A DNA stretch of 64,000 bases, taken from NCBI RefSeq assembly GCF_011074885.1, contig NC_054687.1:682001-746000 (forward strand). The letters are read 5' to 3'. Position numbers and translations under genes: made by a program. Positions 20,535 to 30,849 of the stretch are shown one piece after another. The notes under the pieces were generated by a model that was not told the origin of the DNA, made no database searches, and saw nothing but the letters and a program-made list of their open reading frames with translations. The DNA comes from Brettanomyces bruxellensis. Taxonomy: Eukaryota; Ascomycota; Pichiomycetes; Pichiales; Pichiaceae. Numbering within the stretch: the stretch's first letter is position 1; every line of letters begins with the position of its first letter.

Positions 20535-20618
20535 GCATACTTGGCCGAGCGGTCTAAGGCGACAGACTCAAGATCTGTTACTCATGTGAGTGCGCAGGTT
20601 CGAATCCTGCAGTATGCA
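20535..20618 (+). tRNA. tRNA-Leu, anticodon CAA, no intron
   Basis: 84 nt with a full cloverleaf. Acceptor GCATACT/AGTATGC pairs in all seven positions with discriminator A (20618). Box A is GGCCGAGCGGTCTAAGGC and box B GGTTCGAATCC. Anticodon stem ACAGA/TCTGT encloses loop CTCAAGA, giving anticodon CAA at 20569-20571, which reads UUG. The long variable arm (ACTCATGTGAGT) is class II, as expected for Leu. S. cerevisiae tRNA-Leu(CAA) carries an intron; this one has none. A T5 Pol III terminator lies at 20623-20627. Confidence 0.97.
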
Positions 20619-20729
20619 TTTATTTTTACATATTTTTCATTTTTAAATGTTATGCAATACATTTTTACGATTTGAGAGAAAATAAGCCGATGCAAACAAA
20701 TTTATTTGAGAATTACATTATTAAACAGA

Positions 20730-23700
20730 TTAAAGATTCAACCTTTTTAGAATCTCACTTGCCAGTGACTTATACACCCAGGTATTACCACTAACTTTCT
20801 TGAACTGAACTCCGTATAAACCGATCAATGGAACCTTTACAACATGAATTTCAAATTTCACAGGTGCTCGTGCTGTATTAATATGGGTAGACTCCTTCTT
20901 CTGATTAGCCTCTTCGATTCTGCTCGAAATTAGCATGTCCGAAGCTCCATTATTTCCTGAGTTAAGAGATTCTGAGCTCTCTGCCGAGCTTCTGGAACAT
21001 CTCCGATCAACATTTGCGGGTGCTGGTGTCTTTGGAATAAGAAGTTCCGCATGATTACCTGTTTTTGGCGATGTGGGCGAGGATGAAAGTATACTGACAT
21101 GCCTCGAATGCGATTTGACTAATGATGACATGGTATTACCAAAGACATTAGGCGAAATTTTCTGAGGTTCTTTTCTTCTTATAAATGCATTTCCAAGAGA
21201 AAATTTTCTTCTGTGTGAATGCAACGAAGAACTTCCGGAAGTAGACCCGGATCCAGCAGCATGTGGTGAAAACTCGTGTGATATTTTTCCATCATCATTA
21301 GGACTACTTAACTCACTATCTCCAGGAGAGCACATTTCTAGATCCACAACAGTTGCCTCTTTCTTTTCATCGGACCCAAGCGAAGGAGAAGGCGAAGAAG
21401 GAGGAGAAAGTAACTTTGAAGTTGGAGTACGTAGACCAGCATCCTCTTCATTCCGATGATTACTTACCGTGTCGGCAGAGTTATCATCCTCTTGCTTTCG
21501 AGTATAATAGATACAAACAAAGCCTCCCTTAACTTCCGTGTATTTGACACCCATTTCAGGCAAGACTGTAATAATGTCATACCTTATAACCGGTAGAGGC
21601 TTTGTGGAAGTAGTTTGAACAGAAAAGAACCCTTTCAAAAATAATGTCTTTGGGTATTCGATAGACGGCATTGTTCCCGGAGAAGCATTTTCATACTGCT
21701 GTATAATTTGCCTTTCTGTAAGGACTTTAGGCTTTTTGAAATTGCCTCCATTATTATCCTCCCGCCGACTTCTCCATTTTCCTTCCTCCATATCAACCTC
21801 ATCAAAAAAGCCATCATCTCCTGTCGTAACCTGTAACTGAGGCAATGGTGGTGCATTTGGATCCGGCTCATATTGACCGCCTTTTGGAATATTAAATGAA
21901 CGTTTGCGTCCGTGACCAAGAGATTTACCACGTGCTGTTGGATGATACCGACGTGGGACACTACCCCACTGCGATTCCAATTGGGTATGTACTGGCTGCT
22001 GCTGCTTGCGGATTCCTGTGGACATGCTTTTGGAATTCCTACCATCTTGGTCTTCTTCACCATTGGTGTTGATGGGAATCCCTGCACTTATTTGTTTTTG
22101 CTCCCTTCTCTGACTTTCTCCAGACGTATATGCGGAAACGGTCCTTTGATGTTGGCGAACTTGAAGACGTGCACTTTGTGGTAGAGGTGGAAGATGCTCT
22201 AAAGCCAACTGCTGTTTCTCCTTATTAGTAACTTTGACAGATCCAACACGATGAAATGGAACGGACAACTTTTCTGGCGGCCGTTGTTCGTATCGTTGCT
22301 GAGAATTTGTTGTGTACTCTCTCAAAAGTTCAGGGCCGTCATGCGACTCCTTTGTACTGTATCTCCGTTTTCCTCCCTGCAACTTAGTACTAAGTCTTCT
22401 AAACAATGAATTTCCTTGAATGCTTTCCTGTTGTGGAGGAGGGAAGATGAAATCTGAGTAGAAAGGTCACCATTTGCGGCACCCTGACCACTATTTGTAG
22501 ACTGAATGTTACCAACAGCAATGCTTCCTTTCCTTTGAGTTCTGTATGTTGCCTCAGGAAATGGAAGAACAGGCTGATTTGCACCGGCCGCCAAAGATTG
22601 TACAACACCACTATCGGAAGTTTGCATGTTTAAGTCTTCTTCTTTTTCAAGAGCTGCGGCCTTTAGTCTTGCATTAACATCCTGAGAGCCTTGCTTCATC
22701 TGCTTCCTTTGAAGCATCTCGTTAACTAAAAAGTAAATAGAAACAAGAGGATGAAAACTACTGGTTGGATCGCGAATAGATGGATCATAACGAACATCAC
22801 CGGAACGACGAAGATACCAGTTACGAACTGCTTTCTGATAGAAATCTGACGATATTATATCAATCAAATCATGATAAACTTGCTGTTCGGAACTTGCAAG
22901 TTCATACTGGACAATTGTTTCGATAACCTTAGGGTCTAAAGGTGGCTGAAGGGGAATTCTATGGGGCATATATGAGGAAGGCGGTCCGTTGTATCCCTTA
23001 GTCATCCATGGGTGACTCATGACTTCACGTAAGGAAGCTCTATTTTTAGGATTAACAACCAACATTCGTGAGAGAAGTGAAACACAATCGTACGACAAAG
23101 TTTGGGGGTATTGCACATTTCCCTTTTTAATTTTTTCATGCAAAGCAGAAACACTTTGATCATCAAACGGAACTTTTCCGCATACCAATACATACAGGAC
23201 AACACCAAATGACCAGACATCAACTTCTGGTCCAATATACGGATGTGCAGAAAGAAGTTCCGGAGCCGCAAAGTATAATGATCCGCAATAAGTTCGAAGA
23301 AGATGTTCGCGATCGAATAAGTTAGATAAACCGAAGTCAATAATTTTGATGTCACCAGTCTTTGAAATCATAATATTTTCAATTTTTAAATCCCTATGCA
23401 CAATATTGTTGGAGTGGCAATAATCCAACGCAGAAGCAATTCCTCGGCAAAACTTTCTCGCCTGCTTTTCCTTCAATGATCCGTGAGAAACAATGTAGTC
23501 TAACATCTGACCTCCAGATACATATTCAAACAGCATGTAATAATGATTAGTCATGGGAAACATCTCATACATCCTACAGATATATGGATGGTACATTATT
23601 CTTCCCAAAGCCCCCTCCCTTATTGTCCTCTTGTCTCTTGCCAATTCTTTTTCATACTCCTTTCCTCTTTTTGACAGTTCTTTTTGATCCCTTGCCGGAG

Positions 23701-24481
23701 GATCATTAGCGTGCTGTCTTTGCCATATTTTCGATGCCCTCGGAACAACTTTAACAGCACAAATCTCACCAGTTATTCTATGTTTAGCCAATTTCACCTT
23801 ACCCATGGATCCAGCGCCTATGGTTTTACAAAAATCCCAATCCCCTATAGACTTCCTGTGAAATTGCTGATGCCTGATAGGCGATGATACTATAGGATGC
23901 TGTCCATGATTCATTTTGCCATTATTTATATTGTTCGTATACCCCTCTCTATTTCCTTCATAATTCATCATAGCGTTATTATATTTTGGGGCTTCCCTAT
24001 TGAAAATATTGCCCTTTTCCTTGGATGTGATTTGTATCGGGGAAGCCGGAAAAGGACCTGCTTTTGTTGGAGATTCTAAAAATTCTCGAATTGGCTTTTG
24101 AAACTTATCCTGACCAGCACTAAGTGTTTGCTTTCTTTGTACCTCGTCCATTGGATGTATAGCTCTTGGGCTAAATGCACTTCTGACACGCCTTCGCGGC
24201 GATTGAAAGGAAGGAACTGGATGAGACTTCGCAACATATTCAGGATTCCTACTATTACCTGATGAATTAGGTGTATGTGACTCAGTATGATGAATTTGCT
24301 TGTCCATAAATGCACTAGAATTACTAGCAGTCCGCAGCATTCGAGGTGTAGCTTGTGCAATGTTTGGTTTGTAAGGACTCGACTGAACTTTTGAACTTGA
24401 CCCGCGGACTTTGGGAAGAACAAGCGGGGCTTGCTGATCGGCTTTTCTGTAATCCGGAGTCGCTTCTCTATCAGAAGACAT
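20730..24481 (-). CDS. KIN1: KIN1/KIN2-type Ser/Thr kinase (PAR-1/MARK), reading frame broken once
   Basis: ATG at 24481 (MSSDREATPDYRK). The first frame runs to a stop at 22322 and the second covers 22466-20730; a -1 shift between 22466 and about 22410 joins them into about 1,250 residues. The first part has a disordered N-terminus and a kinase domain from about residue 212: IGAGSMGKVKLAKH, AVKVV, VHRDLKIEN near 360, DFGLSN near 381, T-loop RTYCGSLYFAAPELL. A Lys-rich insert in the small lobe is typical of Kin1/Kin2. The second frame ends with a KA1 membrane-binding domain (FEIHVVKVPLIGLYGVQFKKVSG to the stop), which confirms the family. Kin1/Kin2 act at the plasma membrane in polarised exocytosis and the ER stress response. 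No GT donor with TACTAAC was found that would bridge the frames, so an assembly indel is the simplest cause. Confidence 0.88.
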
Positions 24482-25175
24482 GCTCTTTGTTATTTTCTGC
24501 TTATCACAAATCAAGTTGTTGAAAATAGGCCAATGTGATTGAGATCGCCTTAGTTATAGGTAATCCGAAATAACCCCCAGGTGTAATATAATTGGAATGC
24601 GTTTGTTCTCCACTGTACTTCAAAAACAAACTTCTCCTTTTGAGATAGAAAAAATATGTATTAAATAGCTATCAAATGTTTGACAACTTGAATTGGTTTA
24701 ACCGCTTCCAGTAGACAATACTCTGATGTTTATTTCCTCCAACCTGACACACTAGCAAAAGCAGGCAAATTCGATACTTCAGTTTTGAAGGAGGTAAAAA
24801 ATATAATTGGGAGGAAGAAGAAAACAAAAAATGCATTGAAGTGGGGAGGATGGCTAAAATTTACAGTAGGGAAGGGGGGTGGAAAAAAAAAAAATCTAGC
24901 TCCGGGGATGACCAAAGACACTACTATAGCAGAAGAAGCATCTTTAGAGCAAGTAAGCTTTGTCGCGTTTAACGGGATGGAGATATGTACTTAAATTCTG
25001 AAGCTTAATTTAGACGAAAAAAAAATTACATGAGGTGTACATTTGTTTTGTAGATATGTTGTTTTATGAGACGCTAAAAGTCGCCTTGTAAACAGAAATA
25101 ACGACTATGGAAAAATACATACATATGCTTTCTACTTTTTAGTTGGTCAAAAGATGAATAGCAACTGTTACACGG

Positions 25176-25244
25176 TTTAGTGTCGGATTTCGCGGATTTT
25201 TAGAAATTCTAACAAGAGCATAATTTCTGAGAATTGATGCGACA
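25176..25244 (+). repeat. Short inverted-end motif, copy 1
   Basis: TTTAG, then TGTCGGATTTCGCGGATT, ends at CGACA, so the unit 25181-25244 has TGTCG/CGACA inverted ends. It shares its left 23 nt (one mismatch) with copy 2. Its inner CATAATTTCTGAGAATTG (25219-25236) recurs exactly at 55860-55877. It resembles a remnant of LTR ends. Confidence 0.45.
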
Positions 25245-25959
25245 CAGAGAATCCCACTTGTGAAAAGGGATATCTGAGTTTTGCTAAAACTATTCTACGT
25301 AACAAATACTTCCTTTTTCTTGAAAGAGTTTAAGGAAGACAAGCTAATATATATTTTTTAATTTGAATTGATCTTAATTTAATATTGATTGTATCACAAG
25401 TTGACAGTATTGTCCATATTGATATCATTATTGATTATTATTCGTGTCACTGAGTTTTGTAACTTCACACACCAGGAACCGGTATCTAGCTAGTCGACAT
25501 ACCATCCTTACACAAATTAATTAGCTTCATTCTAAATTTGGGTACCATTCACTAAAACGGTATGACTCAGATTATCTCGTACTGTTATAAAAAAAAAGCT
25601 TTGATGGACAGTTTGAATATGGTAATAAATACCCTGGAAAGGAGGGATTACAAAACAACAGCAGGGAAGAACATCCGAAATATAGTGGGAAAATGACAAT
25701 CATTTTTTATTTTTTTAGTACAAGGAAATAAATGAAATAGGCGGGAAATCCATTAATCTACCTAATAATAACAGTTGAATGCTGTTGAAATTAGGGCTCA
25801 AGTGTCAATTAGTTGAGATGTAGTTTTAGCAAAAAGTTCTCTGCTCCGGTTCTAAAGTTATCCTCCGAGAAGAAAATAAATAGAAAGATCAAGCAGTGAT
25901 GAAACAATTACCTTGCTTTGCTTCCCAAAAACCAGATAAATTTCAGATTACATAAGCAC

Positions 25960-26026
25960 TTTAGTGTAGGATTTCGCGGATTGAGCATCATCATTCACTA
26001 AAGCAAATGTTTTAGAATCTTCTACA
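25960..26026 (+). repeat. Short inverted-end motif, copy 2
   Basis: TTTAG, then TGTAGGATTTCGCGGATT, and the unit 25965-26026 closes with CTACA, giving TGTAG/CTACA inverted ends over 62 bp. The interior differs from copy 1. Confidence 0.45.
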
Positions 26027-27521
26027 CTTGTAAGATGCTCATTTTTGATTGGAAAAGAAGAGATATAATAGGATAGTGTTCTATGAGAGATTACCGTCTT
26101 TTCAACCATTTTTAGACAATTACGAGTTGGCTTAACATCTAATTTTTAGCCAATTGTTTGATTAACCAAAGTGGTGCTACTAATACAAATACAGTGTCAA
26201 TATCTTTGGAAACATCGAAACTGAGACATCAAACAAAATGAATAAAAAAGGATGCTTTGATGTTGCATATGCATTTGTTCGACGTGTTCTTAGCATCCAC
26301 ATTAATAAACTAGCACGTATATTCCCAGAATTCTTTGAATACACCCGTACACCGAGTATGAAGATACATTTTTTTTTGACACACTACGGACTGCCACGAG
26401 CTGTTGGGCCTACTACCCACTGAATCGACGAAATGTATACATACCCCAAGGCCTATTGTACCATGAAAGCATTAGGGAAAAAATTTATTTTCTTTTTGTA
26501 TTTCCGCCCCTCTCTACTAGTCTTCAGCTAATTAACAGTATTATTTAAAGGCTGTGTGTATAATGTATAATGAGGCTGTGTGGAGTTAGATCCTCAAATA
26601 TTGTAAACTTTTTTTTCTTTTCATGGAAGATCCAACCTGCCCAACGCTTTTTTTTTTTTTTTGTTTATTGTCAAATCGTTGCTCAACGGAGGAGGACCCA
26701 AGCCAATTAAATGGATTAAGGTTATGTAAAGTATAGAAAACGTTGAGTGACCCAAAGCATACTTTTCAGTTTTAGAGTTTCGACCTTAATTAAAATTCAA
26801 GGTGTCAGATAATGAGTAGTTTTGAAGTAAAATTCGATAAGCGGAGTAATCCGGTAAAGCTAACAATACATATTAACAGTACATATATTTGATAATCTGA
26901 CATGTAATCTGAGGCAGAAATCTAGAAACAATTAATTAGTGCAATAATAAGCCATAAAACTTTTTTTTTTGGAGTTGTCACAAGCCTATTGTTCTTAGAA
27001 CTCCTCACAAATTGAAGATATAGGACGACGTTCAGGAAGGATTAACTGCTAGAGAAAGATAGATGCATGTAATTGTAACTGCGTTTAGCAGTATGTATAC
27101 TGGGAGGATAGTTGAAGGAGTTGTGGAAAGTAACAAATTTTGAGATATGGTGATTGACTTGGAGTAATGAGGGAACTCGTTCGAAGCGCTCAAGATTTGA
27201 AAAAAATTCTCGTGGTACGAGTATGAAAACGAAAAAACGGGGCCATACTGAAAGCACCATATACGTTGGATATAATTGTATTCGGAGTAATTACGATCGA
27301 AAATAACCATTTTGGGAAAATATAAGTTCGCAACGCTTACATAGTAAAAGAACATGCGAAATTTAAGTTGGACCGAATGATGCAGCATGTAATTTACGTT
27401 TAAGCGCCCAAAAAGATGGGTAAGAGGAAATAAGGTAAGGGACTGAGGGAAAGAGCACAAATAGGACCTTAATTCGGGGAAGTGCAAAAGAGTGCCTCAT
27501 CGGTCAACTGGGGGGGCAATT

Positions 27522-27531
27522 CCGATTTCGG
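27522..27531. promoter_or_regulatory. CCG-N4-CGG site upstream of ACS
   Basis: CCGATTTCGG lies about 440 bp before the ACS start. Inverted CGG triplets are the usual half-sites of Zn2Cys6 regulators. Which factor would bind is not known. This is a motif match only. Confidence 0.3.
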
Positions 27532-27972
27532 GCACTGTTCCAAATCCTTTTCAATCGGATGTGGAATACTAGAAGGGTTAGCGGGAAAATGCTTAGTACC
27601 AATATGGAATCTTCTTGCGTTAACATTACTACTGTATTGCTTATTATAATTACAATTACTTTTTTTTTTATTTTTTTTTTTTTCTTATTCTTATTATCCT
27701 TTTCTAGCTCAAAACTTTCACTTTTTCTCTTTTCATGCTTTAGCTGTGAGAATAAAGTGTAGACTCAAGTACATCAGATTTGTGCGTTCTCTTTCCTCCT
27801 CCCTTTCTCCTTTTCTTTTTGTTTTTGTATAAAACCAAGTTTTAATTTAGTGTTTCTTCTAATTTCCTCTTTTGATATTACTAATTAAGGTGTTTAATCT
27901 GTCCAATCACTGGCATCTTTATCTAAATATCATCACTACGATTGATTCCGATATTTATTATTAACTCTCACC

Positions 27973-29997
27973 ATGGATGAACAAAAACTCCATCAGATAG
28001 TTCATGAGGCCGACAATGTCGTTCCTCGCCCAACTCCTAAGGAATTTTATGAAAAGCAGCCTCGCAAATCGTTGCAGAATTTGGATGACTACAAGCGCAT
28101 GTACAAAGAATCCATTGAGCAGCCAGAAAAGTTCTTTGGAGAAATGGCTCACAGGTTCCTTTCATGGGATCGTGACTTCGATCACGTCAAATGGGGATCC
28201 TTGAAAGAAGGTGTCATTTCATGGTTTTTAGGCGGAAAACTCAATGCCTGCTACAATTGTGTTGACAGGTTCGCATTGAGCACACCAGATAAAACTGCCG
28301 TGATATTTGAGGCTGATGACGAAGGGGAATGCAGAAAGCTTTCCTACCAACAGCTTTTGTTCGAGGTTTGTAAACTTGCTGGTGTTCTGCGTTCTTGGGG
28401 TGTTAAGAAGGGTGATAGGGTCGCTATCTACTTGCCAATGACTCCAGAGGCTGTCATTGCTATGTTGGCATGTGCCAGACTCGGTGCTGTTCACTCCTGT
28501 ATTTTTGCCGGATTTTCGACCGGTGCGATCAGAGAGAGAATTTTTGATGCTGATGCAAAGGTTGTTTTAACCTGCGATGAGGGTAAACGTGGTGGAAGAA
28601 TTACGCATACTAAGGAGCTGTTAAACAAGGCTCTTGAGAATTGCCCAGACGTTGAAAAAGTTCTTGTCTATAAAAGAACAGGCAATCCAGAAATCGAGAT
28701 GGTTGAGGGAAGAGACTATTTCTGGCAGGACGAGGTTAGAGAGTATCCCGGATACATTCCTCCGGTTTCTATGGATGCCGAAGATCCTCTCTTCATTCTT
28801 TACACATCAGGTTCAACTGGAACTCCAAAGGGTGTTGTTCATTGTACCGGTGGCTATCTTTTAGGAGCCGCTATGACTACTCGCTATGTCTTTGATGTCC
28901 AGCCTGAGGATATTTTATTTACTGCCGGTGACGTCGGTTGGATTACTGGACACACCTACTCTGTCTATGGTCCACTTGCCTTAGGTGCCGCCACAATTAT
29001 ATTTGAGGGTACACCTGCTTATCCTAACATGGGCCGTTTTTGGAAGATTATTGAGAAAAACAAGGCCACCCATTTCTATGTGGCTCCAACCGCTCTCCGT
29101 ATGCTCAAGAAGTCCGGCGAGGCCGAGATCTCCAAGTACGATCTTAGTACATTGAGAACGCTAGGCTCTGTTGGTGAGCCAATTGCTCCTCAAATTTGGG
29201 AGTGGTACGATGAAAAAATCGGTCACCACTGCTGCCATGTTGCTGACACATACTGGCAAACCGAATCGGGTTCTCATCTGATTGCTCCCCTTGCTGGCGC
29301 AGTTCCTACAAAACCTGGTGCTGCAACTCTTCCATTCTTTGGTGTGGATGCCGTGATTATAGATCCAACATCGGGTAAGATTCAGGAAGGAAATGATGTT
29401 GAGGGTGTTCTTGCTGTGAGATCCTCATGGCCATCAATGGCAAGAACTGTTTATCACTGTCACCAAAGGTTCCTCAACGCTTATTTACGTCCATACCCAG
29501 GATACTATTTCACAGGTGATGGTGCTGGTAGAGATCATGATGGATATTACTGGATTAAGGGTAGAGTTGATGATGTCGTTAACGTTTCCGGTCACAGGCT
29601 CTCCACAAGTGAGATCGAATCTGTTCTCTTGGCCAACAAAAAGGTTTCAGAGGATGCAGTTGTTGGAATTAGTGACGATCTTACTGGTCAGGCAGTTATT
29701 GCTGCCGTTCAGCTTAAAGACCCTCATATTGCAGATGATGAAGACTCTCTTTTAGCATTGAGAAAAGAACTAAGAATGACTGTGAGAAAGAGCATTGGAC
29801 CATTTGCTGCTCCAAAATCTATTATCATCGTTCACGACCTTCCAAAAACAAGATCCGGAAAGATCATGCGTCGTATTATCAGGAAAGTCTGCTCTGGTGA
29901 GGCTAATGGCATTGGTGACACCAGTACTATGATCAATCCCGAAGTTGTCGACCATCTTATTAAAGCTGTTGAACAGCAATTTGGCGTTAAGAATTAA
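27973..29997 (+). CDS. ACS2: Acetyl-CoA synthetase (AMP-forming)
   Basis: 674 residues, close to yeast Acs2 (683) and shorter than Acs1 (713). It converts acetate, ATP and CoA to acetyl-CoA in the cytosol and nucleus, feeding lipid synthesis and histone acetylation. Visible ANL-superfamily signatures: the ATP-binding P-loop YTSGSTGTPKGVVH near residue 277, the TYWQTESG adenylate motif near 433, YFTGDGAGRDHDGYYWIKGRVDDVVNVSGHR with the hinge region near 515-540, and the C-terminal PKTRSGKIMRR whose Lys is the catalytic, acetylation-regulated residue. No mitochondrial presequence is seen. The ATG at 27973 follows CACC and a long T/C-rich leader. Assignment to ACS2 rather than ACS1 rests on length and lack of an N-terminal extension. 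Confidence 0.93.
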   Translation: MDEQKLHQIVHEADNVVPRPTPKEFYEKQPRKSLQNLDDYKRMYKESIEQPEKFFGEMAHRFLSWDRDFDHVKWGSLKEGVISWFLGGKLNACYNCVDRFALSTPDKTAVIFEADDEGECRKLSYQQLLFEVCKLAGVLRSWGVKKGDRVAIYLPMTPEAVIAMLACARLGAVHSCIFAGFSTGAIRERIFDADAKVVLTCDEGKRGGRITHTKELLNKALENCPDVEKVLVYKRTGNPEIEMVEGRDYFWQDEVREYPGYIPPVSMDAEDPLFILYTSGSTGTPKGVVHCTGGYLLGAAMTTRYVFDVQPEDILFTAGDVGWITGHTYSVYGPLALGAATIIFEGTPAYPNMGRFWKIIEKNKATHFYVAPTALRMLKKSGEAEISKYDLSTLRTLGSVGEPIAPQIWEWYDEKIGHHCCHVADTYWQTESGSHLIAPLAGAVPTKPGAATLPFFGVDAVIIDPTSGKIQEGNDVEGVLAVRSSWPSMARTVYHCHQRFLNAYLRPYPGYYFTGDGAGRDHDGYYWIKGRVDDVVNVSGHRLSTSEIESVLLANKKVSEDAVVGISDDLTGQAVIAAVQLKDPHIADDEDSLLALRKELRMTVRKSIGPFAAPKSIIIVHDLPKTRSGKIMRRIIRKVCSGEANGIGDTSTMINPEVVDHLIKAVEQQFGVKN

Positions 29998-30849
29998 GGT
30001 AGTGGAGTTGAAAATTGCTTGTAAAATTACAGGATAGACATATTCTTTCTTGTCTGACTTTCATCTTATATTATTTCATTCTTCCTGTCTTCTAGTATGC
30101 CTGTTGCGTTATATTAATATATAAAGTTCTCACTCTTTTCTTATCTCTGCTCTTTTATTTCTAAATAATAGAAACCAATTCTGCTTGCAGATTTTTTTTT
30201 TTGATAGCGGCCCGACTGTATACTGTAATCATGCTGAAGCCTTGAATTTCTCGATAAAAATGTCTGAATTGAGGCGCTAAATAATTAAATCGCACCTTTT
30301 TTTTTGAACTGAAATTTTCATGTGTACGATGTTATAGTGCTCAAAAAGGCAAACTTAATACAAGTAACAATGTATTTTTTATTGGTGTAATAGAAAAGGT
30401 AAATAGCCAGCGAGAAAAATGTAAATATCAATCTCGCATCAACGACGACAAGCAATTGTTCAAAATTTGTACCATGATATAGGGTGAAGAAGAAAAAGAG
30501 AGAAAGGATGGACCGTTAGAATAAAAGACGGGGGTTAATCTTATCCAACTTCTCGTAATAAATTTTTATTCAACAGTGACCCTTTACATGTATCAAAACG
30601 ATTGGTCAGCTTGACAGACCTCGAAACCCATCAATATACTCTCAAATGGTTGTTCTATTTAGACAGAACAAATAAATATAAATTAATTGATTACATTCTG
30701 TTTTACGCTGTCTAATTTTTTTTTTTTTGTTCTTTCCCTAACAAAAAAAAAAGACGTTATAACAATCTATCAACATCCTATAACGAACTTGCGATTTATT
30801 TATTTGACGAAGCTGCCAAAGTTAGTCGGTGTAGGAATTTAGCGGGAAA
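29998..30849. other. Intergenic, about 0.85 kb
   Basis: ACS 3' region and SHE3 promoter. It holds T runs (30189-30201, near 30297-30305, 30718-30728) and no ORF or RNA gene that I could support. Confidence 0.5.

Larger units (their letters stand above)
24482..27972. other. Gene-poor interval, about 3.5 kb
   Basis: Between the KIN1-type and ACS gene starts (divergent). Only short frames exist (for example 24785-24994, 26238-26423, 27032-27487), none with a recognisable domain. It contains a pair of similar inverted-end motifs (25176-25244 and 25960-26026), long T runs near 26648-26662 and 27660-27690, and a CCG-N4-CGG site (27522-27531). The last 500 bp are T/C-rich, as in strong yeast promoters. 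Confidence 0.5.

Noticed and set aside
20490..20675. 61-codon ORF across the tRNA-Leu gene
   Set aside because: It is the tRNA gene read as protein.
22322..22466. Intron to explain the two KIN1 frames
   Set aside because: No GTATGT, GTAAGT or similar donor with a downstream TACTAAC was found on the coding strand near the junction.
27032..27487. 151-codon minus-strand ORF before ACS
   Set aside because: Composition is low-quality (many Tyr, Phe, Ser, His), an overlapping frame is equally open, and no motif is present; treated as promoter DNA.
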